A stretch of 64,000 nt of DNA, taken from Himantopus leucocephalus (lineage: Eukaryota; Chordata; Aves; Charadriiformes; Recurvirostridae). A program made the translations under genes and the position numbers. Below the pieces are notes generated by a model. The model did no database searches and was not told where the DNA came from. It saw only the letters and a list, made by a program, of their open reading frames with translations. The stretch lies in NCBI GenBank assembly GCA_003993805.1, contig RSEF01000001.1, positions 202,057,924 through 202,121,923 of the forward strand, in the 5' to 3' direction. The stretch's first letter is position 1. Every line of letters starts with the position of its first letter. This document shows positions 1 through 53,200 of the stretch, one piece after another.

Positions 1-1730
1 GTTAGTGTTGATAAAACGGCTGCAGGAATCCTGCCATTGGGCCCTGTGTCCGCACTTTACAAAATTATGTTTAAAAACTGGAAGGAATTCAAAGAGAATG
101 ACAAAATATAGACAGGGCTGGACCCATGTTTTATAATTAGGAATTTGTAGAGGTCAGCCTACTGAATTTAGCAAAACAGGATGATTATTTTTTTTTAGGG
201 CCGTAATTATCTATCTGGTATTACTGAGCCTCTTTCATCTCACAGAAGAGCCAAAAAGGTAGGTTAGAAAAATTCTAGCTGGAAATGAGATGTCATTTGT
301 TAGCAGACAGACCATTGAGACAGCTTAACAGGGCAGAGGTGCTGTTAGCATCACTTATAGTCTTGAATTTGTCATAGGGCAGTTTTCTAAAACAAATAAG
401 CCAAAATCAAACAACTTGACTCCACTGTGTTTGCTTGAGGAGTAGGAAAAGTAATAGACTTTTTCTACTAAAGAATGTTCCAGGAAACCAGAAGAGTTGT
501 ATTATTTAGGGGTTCAACAGGGAGTTTTGGGGATAGCCATGAAGTCTCTGAGTAGGAGACGTAGAGGTAGTACAAATGTTCAGCCAGTGTTTATGTAGAA
601 ATGTAGATAACTGGTCCTTATTTATTACTGACTTACCCTCTTGTGCTTGTCTCTGGACTCCAGCAATCAGGCAGACTTAAAAGAATGTATTAATTGCACA
701 AAAATTATTTTGAAGGTTTTTAGAAAAGCCAAACAATTCCAAACAATGGTATTCCACGGCCACACAATTTCCTTTTGTCCCTGTCCCAGCTCTGCCTGTA
801 ACTCCAGGCAACACATGTTTTACAGAAGAAGTAAAATGGAGACAGAAAGACAGAAAATTAAGCTACTAAACTGTATCTGAGAGCATGTCCCACTGCTGAG
901 CTCCATATCAGAATGACACCTCAGTTGTTTCTGCCTAACTTTCTTCTTTCACTTAGTGCCTGAGCCATTAGACCATGGCTTTCCATAATCATGAAGGTAT
1001 AAATCTTATTATTACAATGATTTTTATTTTCCTAAAGGCACATCAGGTGTTGTTGGTCCCTGGCCTTCCAAGGTCTCATCTTGCAAGTCATACCACTTTG
1101 TGAAAGTATTTAGTGTACTAACCTCTTAATATGGTGACAGAATGCAATGTAAAGAAACCAAACATATTATTATTTAATATTATTAATATTATTTAATAAG
1201 AGAGGAAATATTCCAGAGAGGATGAGTAAACACCTCTTTTGCCCCTGTCTTTTCTCACCCAACACTTACTTGAGAAAATGAAAGAGAAATAAGATGTATT
1301 TAGTGCCAAACAGAGCTAATTTTTTCCTGGCATTATCCAATTCCTCACCTATTCCCTTTGCAGTCTGCCTGCCCTGCGGGCTGTTCATCTCCTTGGGTGA
1401 ACCGTGTTGCGTCACGCTTCATGTTTTGTAGCTTATCATTACACCAGCAGCAAGAGATAAATCAACCTGAAAGACACATTCAAAGATTTTTGGTTATGAT
1501 GGCTCTGATAACATAAGGGTCTCCCAAGGAGCTTGTTTTGTGTTATTCTTCCATTCTTTCCAAAACTGTATATGGTGACATCTCCATTAAATAGCCCCAG
1601 TGGTGCCTGTCACTGCATGAATGGAGAGACTGAGTCACGGGACTGTCAATGGTGACTCAGGAAAAAGAGAAGGGAAGCTTTAACTGAGTTCCTGATCCAA
1701 TGAGAGCTAAACCTCTTCTTTCTTTCACAG
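1..1730 (+). other. FLT1: FLT1 intron 11 (3' part)
   Basis: No exon recognised on either strand; the Ig4-Ig5 exon expected before exon 12 is not here and should lie upstream of the window. A short AT-rich near-palindrome of TATTATTTAATATT type sits around 1167-1200. The stretch ends in a pyrimidine tract (CTTCTTTCTTTCACAG) forming the acceptor of exon 12. Confidence 0.7.
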
Positions 1731-41036
<39,306 letters not shown>

Positions 41037-44000
41037 ATACTTCTACGCCAAGATTTAGATATGCATTTAATCCAAAAAGGTTCTTCTGAAACACTGTCAG
41101 TTTAAAAACTTTGACCCAAATAATTTTAATTATCCTAAAATTTACAAAGATATCATTGGCTTAATCTCAGTGATCTGCTTTTCTACAGACTGCAACAAAC
41201 GTATACAAAATATAGCAAAATACTAATGCTTAGGCCTTGACTTTCCCCATGCTGAACACCAACAGCTGCCACTAAAATTGCCCAGTGCTTCTGAAAACCT
41301 GAATGGTCATCACTACAGAGCAACCCAGTATGCCGTTTGGTCCCCAGCAGCAGGATGGCATTTCGTGCTCCAGTCACCCAGCCTCTGCTCGGACTGGTGG
41401 GGAGAGGCAGCGGGGAGCCCTCGGGACCCCCAGTGTCAGGCACCAGGAAATCTGCACCCTATCGCTGGGGCCTGTATAGTGCTGGAAAATAAAGGATTCT
41501 TCAAGAAGAGAGAAACAAGAAACAGACCGTGCTCTACAGTTTTTAGTGAAAACTCTACTTGGAGACACTTGAGGGAAGGCTGATGCTCCGGGGGAGCGGC
41601 GTTAGCTAGCTGGGGATGGGGCATTATACGGCTCTTACTGCTTCGGATGGCAAAGGCAGTAAGGGGTCCCGCGAGGCAAGATTTTCAAATATGTGTTGCA
41701 AAATGGAATTGGGAAGGATAGAGGAGAACTAAGATCAGAGCCAGGGCTGCAACAACAGGGAATACAGATCAATTCTGTTTGAACAAGCCTGCCGTAATCA
41801 CATAAATAGTCTTGAAGTTTTGCACTTTGTCAGTATGCCAACACACACGCACACACTGGACACAAACCACAAACTACATACGTTAAAGCCGAGCTCTGTC
41901 CATGAAACCTCGTGGACCTTCTAACACTGCACTGATTACATTTTATTTATGGGAATCTGTCTGAGAAGACAGGATGGCTACTAAACTGCATGTATACTTT
42001 AAACGAAGAATGGATCACTAGAGCATTTGAAGAGATTAGTTAGAAATGACAAGACAAACTCCTTGGAAAGTTAGGGCAGCTTTTCTATGAAGATAGGTAA
42101 ACTTCCAGGTTAGCTACCAGTATACATGTATAGGAATAAAAACGTATCATTCGTTTGAAACAGACTTTTGTATAGCATCTCAGAAAGGGCATGAATGTTC
42201 TTTGTTGGAGAAGCGTAAGGATGCACCATCCCCTTTCACCTTTGAATGCAGTATTAAAATGAGAGTTGGCCATTTAACACAGTAGCACTGGTGTCTTCCA
42301 CATCAACAACTACTTTGCAATCTCCACTTCTCGTGGTCCACTATAAATATATGTTAACTACAATGCTACATATAATATGGTTCTCACCTCTTAAAACTCA
42401 GATTAGGAGCTGTGACTTTAACCCACTAACAGACTTAAAGGCAAATGACCTTTTGCATACTTACAAAGAAAAATATTCTTGGATATTCAAGTAAAAGGAA
42501 TATGTACCGCTACTTCTAAGCTAAGTATAAATTCTAGAACTTCCTGGCCAAGAGATCATCAGTTTTAAGTATCTACTGCACTGGCACTTGCTGGTAAAGT
42601 ATATTTGATCTTGATCAAAACAAAAGGAAATTTTAAGAACCGTTTCTTAACTACAATTGAGCAAAAATAGTTATGGGATGATGCATCTCAAAGGAAAAGT
42701 TTGCACAGTGTAAATATATAAATATGCTTTTTGTGCATAAATATTTAAGAAAACTGGACTACAAAGATTACTTTTATATGAAACCCCTAAGTTTCTTCAG
42801 ATGTGAATAACTCTTATTTTGTCTTTCATTTTCCGTTCTTCATATAATGTATTTGACTGCTAAATTCATATAATAAAGTTTGCTTTTGAAAGAATCTGCA
42901 GAGTTCTGCCAAACAAGTTAATTCAGTGTCAGAGACTGCTGCAGCAGATGATTCAGCGCTGGGCAGCACTAACATCAGGCAAACAATCAATACTATCGGC
43001 CACTTGTGTGAGCAAAGGAGAACATGGAATAATTGTGCAGAAGGCACTCTTCTCGCACAAGAGTGGAGACGATGATGGACCCTCTCCCCGTGCGCGTGAA
43101 ATCCCCCAGATTCAGCATACCTAAGAAGCACTTACTGCTGTCCGGAGGCAAAAAAAAAAAAATCAGCTCTGCCTCTGGGAGAGGCAAGGTTTCACGGTGG
43201 GGGAAGAAAAAGCAGCTCATTGACGAACATCCATTTGACTGCCCCCCATGCCCGGTTACTTCTGTGGCTAGATGTGGTACAGACGAAAGGACATGAGTTA
43301 GCACCTTAGGCTTGGTAGATACTTTATCTTCTTCAGAGAATCTCCACATCCCCACCCCATCCATCAGAAGCTGAGGATGCCGCCCCTACGCAGATGTTCG
43401 GTTGAGGGCTCTCTGCTATAAAGCATTTTATAAGAGGAGGGGCTCTCTAAGCCACACTGCAGGTAAACTACACACAAGTGCTGGAAGGAAGGGGAGATGA
43501 AACTTTCTCTGGGGAGGCAACATAACAGGATCACCTACTACTGCCACAGGAGGTTCTCTAGCTGTTACTGCACATCACTAAAAGAAACTGGAGACGAGAT
43601 AACTGCACCAGTCAAGCTTGCTGCAGCTTTAATTTAGTCTCTATGTAATAAAATTTCTAAAACACTGCAATTTAAGGGATAATGTCTCCCTGTTAAATCT
43701 ATGCAAGGAATATTGACAATTTCACATATATTGCACAAAATTTCACGTTGCATAAGCGCGGTCAGGATTGGATGGGTATAGGATTTTACCCCACCGGTAA
43801 CTCATCTCACCTTTGCTGGTTAACACCACAGAAAAATAATTCTGGGAAGTGAAGCTGTCAATGACTCCACATGCAAGTTCTCACAGAAATTAATATACTT
43901 TGTTACTGGGAATAAAAAAAAAGCTGAAAGAACATGAAAGTAAGAGTACTTTAACAGAGTTTTCAAAATTAGGGCTTGTCCAGTAAAGCAGACCTGATCT

Positions 44001-44260
44001 GACAGAAGCAGATGGGACTTGACTTGGGAGTTAAGGAAATGTGTATTAGTATGACTCTAGTCAACAACATCTATAAGTTTTAGGACATCTGATATAGTGT
44101 AAGTGGCAAGTTTGTGACTCATGATTGTTTAAACTCTGCATTGCAGGGTGAATACAGAAGAAATATGATAGAATGAAATACAATTCCAGCACCAAAGTTG
44201 AAAAGCCCTGCATCAAACTTCAGAACTTCACATTGTCAAAATAAGGCCACGTTATTTCTG
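41037..44260 (+). other. FLT1: Probable FLT1 3' UTR
   Basis: AT-rich sequence after the FLT1 stop without coding signal. Canonical AATAAA hexamers on the + strand occur at 41488, 42135, 42872, 43647 and 43911. Human FLT1 has a 3' UTR of a few kilobases, so distal sites near 43,650-43,920 are plausible ends. The true end cannot be set from sequence. Open frames here are short and unconvincing. Confidence 0.5.
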
Positions 44261-47072
44261 GTATTCTTTATTAAAAATACTGCTGTACACATGAAGAATG
44301 AAAACAGGATTAAAGATGAGTAACACATATTGGGATCATGACATTAGAACTTAACATACTGGTGCTTTTTAGGGGAAGCAGTTGACACCTGAATTACTGA
44401 AACAAGGGCAAATCAAAAATACATAGGTACCCTCAACAAAATATTTACAATATAGTAAATACAGCAACAGAATTTAAAACAGGTACAAAAATTAAAATGA
44501 CCAACATCAGATGATTTCAAAGGTTGTCCCTTCTGTGCTTTTAGCTGTAAAAAATAGGAAGGTCAGAATTAAATTTCCCATCTGGGAGGGCACGTCCTGG
44601 TGGCTCTTCTTTTTAAATACAGATACACGGTTCTTCCTACGAATGGATCAAACTACAACTTTAGGACAACCTTCTAAATGGAATTAAAAGGGGTAGCAGG
44701 GCTCTCCCCAAAAAAACACCCAAGCTGAACTTCAGACTGTTCAAATCATTCCCAAAGACGGACCAAATGAAATAAATAGAAAACAAAGCTCAACCTTTGT
44801 TTTTATTTTATGTATTACCTGACACCAAATATTTTCTGGCTGACATTACGTATGAAAACTTATTAGCTGTCTACCTTTTTATTTTTAAACCAAGTCCTGA
44901 GGTTACTAGGGGCTGAAGCAAACTGACATTATGCAAATACACACAGGTTTGCAATTTAGACATGTCTTGCAGAGGGTGGTTTGCTGGTCTAAAAAGGATG
45001 AGAATTCAAGCCCTATTTTACCCCTGCCTTACACTTTCACAAAATATTGGTCCACAAATTAAATTTTCAAAGGTTCCCAAACCCCACAACTGAACAGATG
45101 ATCCCCTTTCATTTTCAAAGAAAACAATACTGGAAAAAACCTCAGCCCGCTTATAAATTAAGCATTTCATATTTCTTCTAGAATACAAGTACTTCTTTTT
45201 TGTACAAAAGAATTACAATATGATTTGTCAAAAAACATATAAAAGACAGCTGCTCTTCCTCAAATACATGAGCTAATGATAAAAGACTGTTTTGCATGTT
45301 CACTTTTCAAAGTTCCTGTTCCTTTTATATTAAAAAGAACATTCTGGCAACTGTTATCGTTTGAATATTAAACATTATGTTCCTTTTAAAATTCATTCGA
45401 TCAAATGCAACAATAATTGATTTTTAAACTCAACAACTGATGCTACCTAATGTGGATTCAACCACATTTTCTAAAATGTGTAAAGCATGTCCCTAGTCTT
45501 CAAAGCTTTCGATGTGAAGAGAGTTGCTTTTTTTCTTGATGCAAGTCTCAAGGCGGAGAATCATTTTAAAGCTTATAAAAGTGGACAGAGAAATATTAAA
45601 AACTTCTCTGAAAACTACAAATATTGAGAATTATTAAAATTGATGTCAGTAACATCAGTTGCAAGTGCTTAGAGTCTGTCCTGACCTTTTGAGTTTCCAC
45701 ATTTTCTTCATGGTGAGCACCCAGTGCTATTAAAACATTCAGTGCTGGGAAAAGATAGATACAGTCTTCACTACTGCTTTAAGAAACAAAATTCCTACAT
45801 ATTTGGCAGTCTTCAGTATCAAAGTGTAGGTGTTTAACTAGAAATCCCATGAATACCCAAGTTTGGAGACAACTGCATGTCCAAATATTAGAAAGTTAAT
45901 TGAGGAGGAAAATTCCAGACTTTTGAGACTGAATTACTTCAGGAATATTCATGTGTTGAGTATTATCAAAAGTAATATTACTTTGGGCTAAGCAGTGACT
46001 GCAAAGGCACAGCAGATCATTATCCCTCCAGATTCAGGCTGTAAAACTTGAAAAGCTCTTGATGCCAGACAACTGCTGTGTTTAGTTAATCTTCTTTTAA
46101 CAGTGTCTTTGTATCTGTATCCAGTGTAGCGTACCATAATAAAGCTGTGGTTCAAAGAACAGAACTTTATACAAAAATTATACTGTAAATAACCTAAAGT
46201 AATACACTCCTGAAACTTCAGGCATTTAAACAATTTCTTTAAAAAAAAATCTATTAAAAAAATTGCATAAATGTAAATGCTTCTGACTAGCAGGAAAACG
46301 TACAAACAGTTTTTAAAAGGCACTGGTTGTGTTTAGAGCAAGTTTGATATGCTCTTTAAATTATAGATGTTTCCCATGTTGCTATTTTCGTCACTTCGCT
46401 TAGACAAGGTTTAAATCAAATGACAGGGGACTTTCTTTCCTTTTTTGTCAATTCACCGATACTTCACTTGACTGGTTTTAAAAAGTTTCGTCTTCTCGCA
46501 TTTCTTTTTTGAGCTAACAGTGGGTGGCATACAGAGCTTGCATACAACACACTTTTACAGAGGTTACGAACTAAACGGTCATTAATAGAACACAATTTCT
46601 ATTAAATTATTTACCTGGTCCTTTATGCTATTCTGGGTGCAAATAATATCAAAAATGAATAAATTTTGCTATATCCTCAGTGACAAAAATGTATCCCAGA
46701 AATGTCCTTGCAAAGAGTTTCCCTTAAGTATACAATGTGGCAAAACTTCAGAGATCAGAAAAGTCTTAAAAAAATTAAAATTAGTGCATATACAAGTGGA
46801 AAAAATAAAAGCAGGAACATCATGCACCTGATGTGTTCCTTAATCTAAAATAAATTCTTCACAGATAAAGCCTCCAATGGCAGCCTTAGCTCTAGGATAA
46901 GTGAAACATTCTTCCCTTCAAGTAACAGTGTACCTGACTGAAGTGCAAGCAGCTTTGCTCATCTCCTGTTTGTTTCCCAAATGTGAAATGAGATGACAAC
47001 AACAATTCAGCTGTAGTGCAATTTGCTATTGGTTAAGTTCCTCAGCAATGTCCTGCATGCTTTCAGCAAATA
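44261..47072 (-). other. PAN3: Probable PAN3 3' UTR
   Basis: AT-rich noncoding DNA after the PAN3 stop. Reverse-strand AATAAA (read as TTTATT on +) lies at 44812-44817 and 44267-44272. The latter would give a 3' UTR of about 2.8 kb and bring it next to, or overlapping, the FLT1 3' UTR. Boundaries are inferred. Confidence 0.5.
44267..44272 (-). promoter_or_regulatory. PAN3: Candidate PAN3 poly(A) signal
   Basis: AATAAA on the - strand, 2.8 kb past the PAN3 stop. A second copy at 44812-44817 is an alternative. In this AT-rich region hexamers also arise by chance. Confidence 0.4.
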
Positions 47073-47213
47073 CTACAACTGACCATTTGCGGCTGCAATC
47101 AGTTCTTGAAAAGTATTTTCAAAGCAGCGTTTTAAATCGCTGTAAGTTACCACAAGTACACTCTTCTCATCTCTGGAAATGAGGCTTATTTTTTCTGGCA
47201 CACCAGCATCTAA
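47073..47213 (-). CDS. PAN3: PAN3 last coding exon: knob domain end
   Basis: The 141-bp exon follows a TTGTTACAG acceptor, phase 0. It encodes [46 protein letters not shown] and a stop at 47075-47073. The sequence matches the human PAN3 C-terminus. The knob contacts the PAN2 catalytic module in known structures. An upstream in-frame ATG at 47294 is intronic and not a start. Confidence 0.98.
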   Translation of the reverse strand, partial: LDAGVPEKISLISRDEKSVLVVTYSDLKRCFENTFQELIAAANGQL

Positions 47214-50200
47214 CTGTAACAAGAATGCAAAAGATAAAATAAAAGAAGTGTGAAAGAAATGGCAAAACATTTCCCCAATAACAAAAGCAATCAATTTCTT
47301 GGCAAGTACATTGTTGTGGTGCAGTTCAAATCTGCTAACACCACAGAAAGGAAGGATCTGAATCGCACCACAACAATGTACTTGCCAAAAAATCGAGACA
47401 TTTTGGTCTTAACCTGATGGACATTCCAGACCTTTGGACTAGGTTACCATTGTTTTTTTCCCTTTCCATAAAGCTAATAATCCTGCAATGCTATCTTCCC
47501 CTGTACAGAAAGCCTAGCAAAATTTCCATAGAGCTCCTGGTGAACAAAACCATGTTTGACATTACATTTGCACATAGGATTCACAAGCCTCCAGGTAGGG
47601 TAGGTAAATTACTTCTTGCCCGCTCTAAAATGAAATAATGGATGGATCAGCCCCAGGTAGTTTGAAAACCTGTACAAACCCCAGCCTCGTGTTTTTGGCA
47701 GTACTGGAAACAAACTAGTTCCTAAGCTGTATGGTACATTTCTTCCCTTAAAAAAAAACAAAAACAAAAACAAACCCACAACCCAAACAAACAAAAACCA
47801 AAAAATTACCTAGTTATAATCCATAAACAAATAGATAACTTGGGGTTAAAGACTAAAGTCTGTTCCACATTTATTTTCATGTTTTTGTTCTGACTTCTCA
47901 AATTCAATATTAAAAAATTGTATGTTACACTATGTACTTTAGAAATGTACCACTCGATCCTAATGTGGAACAGAGGAATATCCTACTGTACATGCTGAAG
48001 TCCCTTCCAAGACTGTATCTTATGTCCTCCTCACTTTGCAAGAAATATTCATCAATGAAGAGTTTTCAGATTCTCTTATAATCCAAGACTTCTAGCTCTG
48101 GTTTAGTCAATATATTAATATTTGCAAATACTTGACAAACTTTCTTGTTCCAATACAGAAGGTGGGGCAGAGACAAGTGAGATATGACATTATTGAGGCA
48201 ATCTTTGGAAATACAACCCCAGCAGGATTAAATAAATGTATTATAATGTTCTACTGAATAGCAGAACAGTTACATTTGTCCCTGAGATGTTCCACTAGCT
48301 GCTGTCTGGAGCAACACAGCAAGTTAGAAATTTCCTGCATTTGTCTTCTATAATAGTGTTCTGAGCATAACCGTAAAAGCGGAACTTCCCAAATTTGGAG
48401 TTCCTGCTTTGTAAATACGTTCAGAAGGACAAAGGCAAGACAATTAGCCTTTAATTCTTATAAAGTAGGACAAAACCACCAGTGTCTTCCAACATCCATT
48501 ACAAAATATTATCCTTCAAGAAATCAGTGAATTACTTTAATTTAGGATATGGAAGATCTGTATTTAGAAAGCCACACAGCTAACTAAACATCAATATTTA
48601 TGGCTTTCTGCCTCTCCTCCTGTAGAGGCATAAATCAGTATCTCGGCTGAAGAGATCCCCAAAATACCACAGTGAAGAAAAAGATTTTTTTTTTCAGCAA
48701 TGGAGTAATTTTCATTCAAAAGGAATGCTTTTGGAGTGTAGCAGGAAAGCGCAAATAACCACTTCTACTAGTGCACACTACAGTTTCAGAAGTGTTTTTT
48801 AGAGTGTATTTCCAAAGTAGAGTTCTGTAAACCTGACACTTTTTGTGTGCTGAGCCCACAACCACAGAAGAGAAGAGCCTCTGTTTAAAAAGGTAAGCCA
48901 TGAACATTTATAGAACAAGGCATTCTTTGACACCATCTCTTACCTGACCTACGAATTCAGGACTGTCCCCTCTTGCTACAGTACCGTACGGGTCACTGCT
49001 TTCAAATCATGATGGCATTTCACTGCCTATTTGAATATCAACATGCTTTCTTTTTGATTTAGCCTCAATCCCTTTAATGTCCTTTTTAAAGTGATTACCG
49101 ACACCAACCAGAAAGATAAAAAGGAGGTTAAAGAAATGCACAGCAGTGGTCTAATAGGAGATTAAAAGCCCTGATAATTTAGAAAAATATTTAACTGTAG
49201 GTAAGTCAGTTGTTACATGTCAAAGGATCTGAATATTTTCTGGAAGAGGAAGTTGGCTATCCTAACCCTAGAAAAGAGAATACTAGCCACTGACTCTCTC
49301 TCTTTATTGTCAGTGTCTGCATCACCATTCTCTACAGAGTGAGTGGAATGACCAAGCAGCTACAAAAAAAAAAAAAAAAAAGAAACAGGTATTATTTTGC
49401 TTTTGATCAGCTTCACAGTGCANATGAATTACTGAAGTTTGGCAAAACAATGTACAGTAAGTTGAAAGCTGATCTGCCAATAAAAAAAAATAATCAGCTC
49501 ACGTACTTTTTAATTTATGGAGCAAGTACTACAACTACTGAAGATCTTGCGGCCTCTCACATGTCTCCTGCTATTAATCACAAGAGCGCTCAGCTAAAAT
49601 TTTGCTAGTGATGCAGCTCTTGGAAAACTGCAAATAGCTTTGTTAAATCAGCCTTGGAAAATGAAGGGCTGGAGAGGCTAGGGAAGTTATCAGCAGTGGA
49701 CTTAACATCGTAAGTCTGAAAAAATTTTCCACCACTATCCTAGATAGTAAGGATTTTGCACAAACGTTTATTGCAGTTCCCTGCAATATATGCCCTCCTG
49801 TCTCCTACTCTGGTCAGCACAGTTTAGGAATGGATCCTCTTGCCTTATGACCATCCTCTGTGATAACTATATCAGCAGAAACCTCCCCCAGTTAAAGGGG
49901 TTTCATGGATCCTTTATGCTGTGTTGAAAGACCAGAGTAGCATAAAGGGACCAGCATTGCTTATCTACAGTATTCGATGCATTCTAGAATGAAAAGTTAA
50001 TACTGTATCTCATGCTGTATTACTGAATTCCAAATTTTAATGTACTAAGTTTATTTAAAATATCCATAAATGTTTGAATATTAGCTTAGTGAATACATTG
50101 ATTTCATCCAAAACAGGGGGAAAATAACCATCAGTTAAATCAACAGAATTAACCTGCCGATGACAACTTCCTTTGAAGTGGAAGGAATATTATTTTAAAG

Positions 50201-53200
50201 AAAGTTAACCCAAACAAATTTTAAAAGCTAACCCAAGTACAGTGTACCTTGTTAAGACATGAGATAATGTGACTGAGGTCAATCCAAGGAGTACCCGCTT
50301 CTGTCACCTGATGGAAAAGGTGATCTCGAAAGAGCTTTAGTAAATACCTGTCTCCAGTTTCTGACCACGTTGGGTCCTTCTGAAACCTGGTGTAAAACAA
50401 AGACTCGTATTAAAGCTCAGACAATTAAGAAAAATCAAAACCCACAGATATATACATGACTCCTCAATCTAAACTGAGTAATCTTACTGCTTTGCTAAGC
50501 TACCCATTGTAATTTGCAATTAAATTAGTCTCTCCCCCCACCACAAACAATGTAACATATTCAGTTTTTCAGCTGAAATACCCAAAGCTAACGCCTACCA
50601 AGGGCCACAGAAAGTAATGGAAGGAAGCAAGAGAACTTCAACAAGTTTAACATGTGTTAGAAACCAGCATTACTAACAACTCCAAGTCTATTCAATAGGG
50701 TGGAAAACAGACCACGAACACTTCATTTGTACGTAGTAGTCGACAAAAAACAAGCTGAAAATTAACTACCTTAAAACCAGTATCTACACCATCTGCTACA
50801 GTTAAAGCAAGTTATGGATCTCCTCAAAAACTTTAGTCATTCACAAGAGACTGCTAAGACAAAACATACCAAAAAAAATGAAGCTACTTTGGCATATCTA
50901 TTTGTAGCCTTCTCTTCTCCTTTATTTAAAATTTTGGTCAAAGTTGCTTATCTTATTTTTCTCAAGGCTTGTTAAATACTCATTTCTTCAGGGGCAAATA
51001 TGGGGAAAATGTTTAGCTTAAATTTATGAGAGAAGAAACCTTGCATTGCAAACTAGGTTTTACATACTCTAGACCATGAAAACAAGTACTTCTTACTCTG
51101 GCCTCTCATTGATTGTTCCCAATTTTGCTAGAAGCCTAAACAACCTTCCATTTTGCACCTCCTAGAAAACAAGAAAGGCATCATTAAAGTTTCTGAAACA
51201 TAAATTAAGACACTTATTTGCAAAAGATATACAGTAGTAATGCCAATGAAGCACTACTAATTACGATGTTTTATTTATTTTAACAAGAGGGAGTGATTTT
51301 TTTCAGAAAGAGATCGAATGCATTATATTGTATATTGGTAAACCAATGGTCGTTTTAGCACTTCATATTCAAATTATAAGGTGGAGATTTAACAACTAAT
51401 GAAACTTTGCTGCCCCAGCAGAAACTGGATCAGGCAATCTATTTCTTTATGGAAACATAAAAGTCTAGTCTCTTGCCAGCCTATACTTACAAGTATGCTA
51501 AAATATAGTAAGTTAAACAAGAAGAATACGTTAATATATATATTAATATATATAACACAGTTATCAAGACTTGTAGAAATGTATAGTGTACTACCTTATT
51601 TCAGGTAAAGATGAAAAGGAACATAATCTACCAGATTTGTCTTTCAGAAATGTATTTAAACATTCAAATTACAATTGATTCCAAATATAATTTTGAAACA
51701 AGTTTTTCGAAAAAAGCTAGAAGTTGTCTTAAAACAGTGTAAATTCTGAATCCATCAATGACATAGATAAAGCAATGAGAACGAGCTGACACAAAAGACA
51801 GAACATTATACATGCAACTGAAAAATTGATTTCATACATTTTTCCTCGTCACTTAGGATACAGTAAAAAGAGTTACATCCTAGCTTACGTTACACTGTGG
51901 ATTAATCTTTTCTTTAAGTAAAAGCTGCTCAAAGCTGGCAGGAAAATTATTCTCTCCTGATATTACTCATATTCTCCAACGGCCCAGTTCTCCAACATTA
52001 TTCATGCTAAGCTGCATCTCGTTCCATGCATGATCATATTGATTTCAAATGAATTCAGTCTGGAGCAGATTACTGTGCACAGCTGGGTAAATAAAGTAGG
52101 GCAAGGTGACAATAGCTTGACCTCAGACAACCTATGAGTTGCAAGACTTCTATCAGCAGTCTAAAAACACACAGCAGAACGGCTTGTACCACAATTGCAG
52201 CTACACTTAGAGACTGACAGCGAAAACTTACCTTGTCCAGTTAGCAGAGGTCTATACAAACTCCAAGTAATTTTTTGGTAAGTGGCCAAATATACAAAAG
52301 CCAAAACCACATCTGTGTGAATGCCACTGCCTTGCAGATTCCCAGCCAATGGCAACACAGCTGAGCAACAACACTGGCACTGAAACTCCAGGTGGCCTTT
52401 CTCCAGGCTTAGTAGCCTGTAAGGCAGGGAGCCCTTCTACAGAGTGGATTAGAGGACTTGAAAAACTGAGGCTTTGAATGCTGCAATGTATATATGATGG
52501 GAATATTAAGGTGAGGAAGGAAAGGGACAGAGTAATGGGGTCACTGCTGTGTGAAACATGAGTGTTACCGGAGTGACAAAATATTCACAGCTTCAAAAAA
52601 CCAAAGTTATTAGCTACATACAAACCACTTCCAGCATCAGAAGCCCTTAAGCTACAGATGACAGCATACTTGGAGAATATGAGGAAAAATATCATACATG
52701 CTAATCTTGTTCTAACACTCTCCCCTAAGCATCTGCTTTGGGGCAATAATGAACAGACAGTACCAAGCTAGACTTAAGGGATACTGTAGCTCTGATGTTA
52801 CTGAGGATGTGATAGTACAAACAAGTTATAGTATGACAGCTAATTAGCAAGTGCTATTTATCACTGCCAGGCAAACAGCTATTGCCAAACTGGGGGCTAT
52901 GCAACAACTTGGATTTGTAGTGGCCCTGCTCACCTGCCAGTGACAAGCAACTGCTGCAAACAACCTGACTGAAAATGCAGACTGCTTAGTTCTGATTACA
53001 GTACAACCTCTATCTTTGTTCTGGTAAAAGGTCCACCTGCCCAGACTTGTGCATGCACATTGGGCCACCTTAACAAGAAATGATCTTAAACATCTCCAGA
53101 GCAGGAGTAGTGGTTGACTCAGAGTGAGCACCAGGCATCTAGAGCTCTGCATCCAAAGTAGATACCACCTTGCTCTCCGATGGACTTCAATATCTTTCAC

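Noticed and set aside
641..880. 79-codon frame upstream of exon 12, considered as the missing Ig5 exon
   Set aside because: No Ig5 motifs in any frame and no matching splice phase; exon 11 should lie before the window.
47214..47294. Upstream in-frame ATG extending the last PAN3 exon
   Set aside because: It is intronic; the acceptor at 47215-47214 and identity to PAN3 begin exactly at LDAGVPEK.
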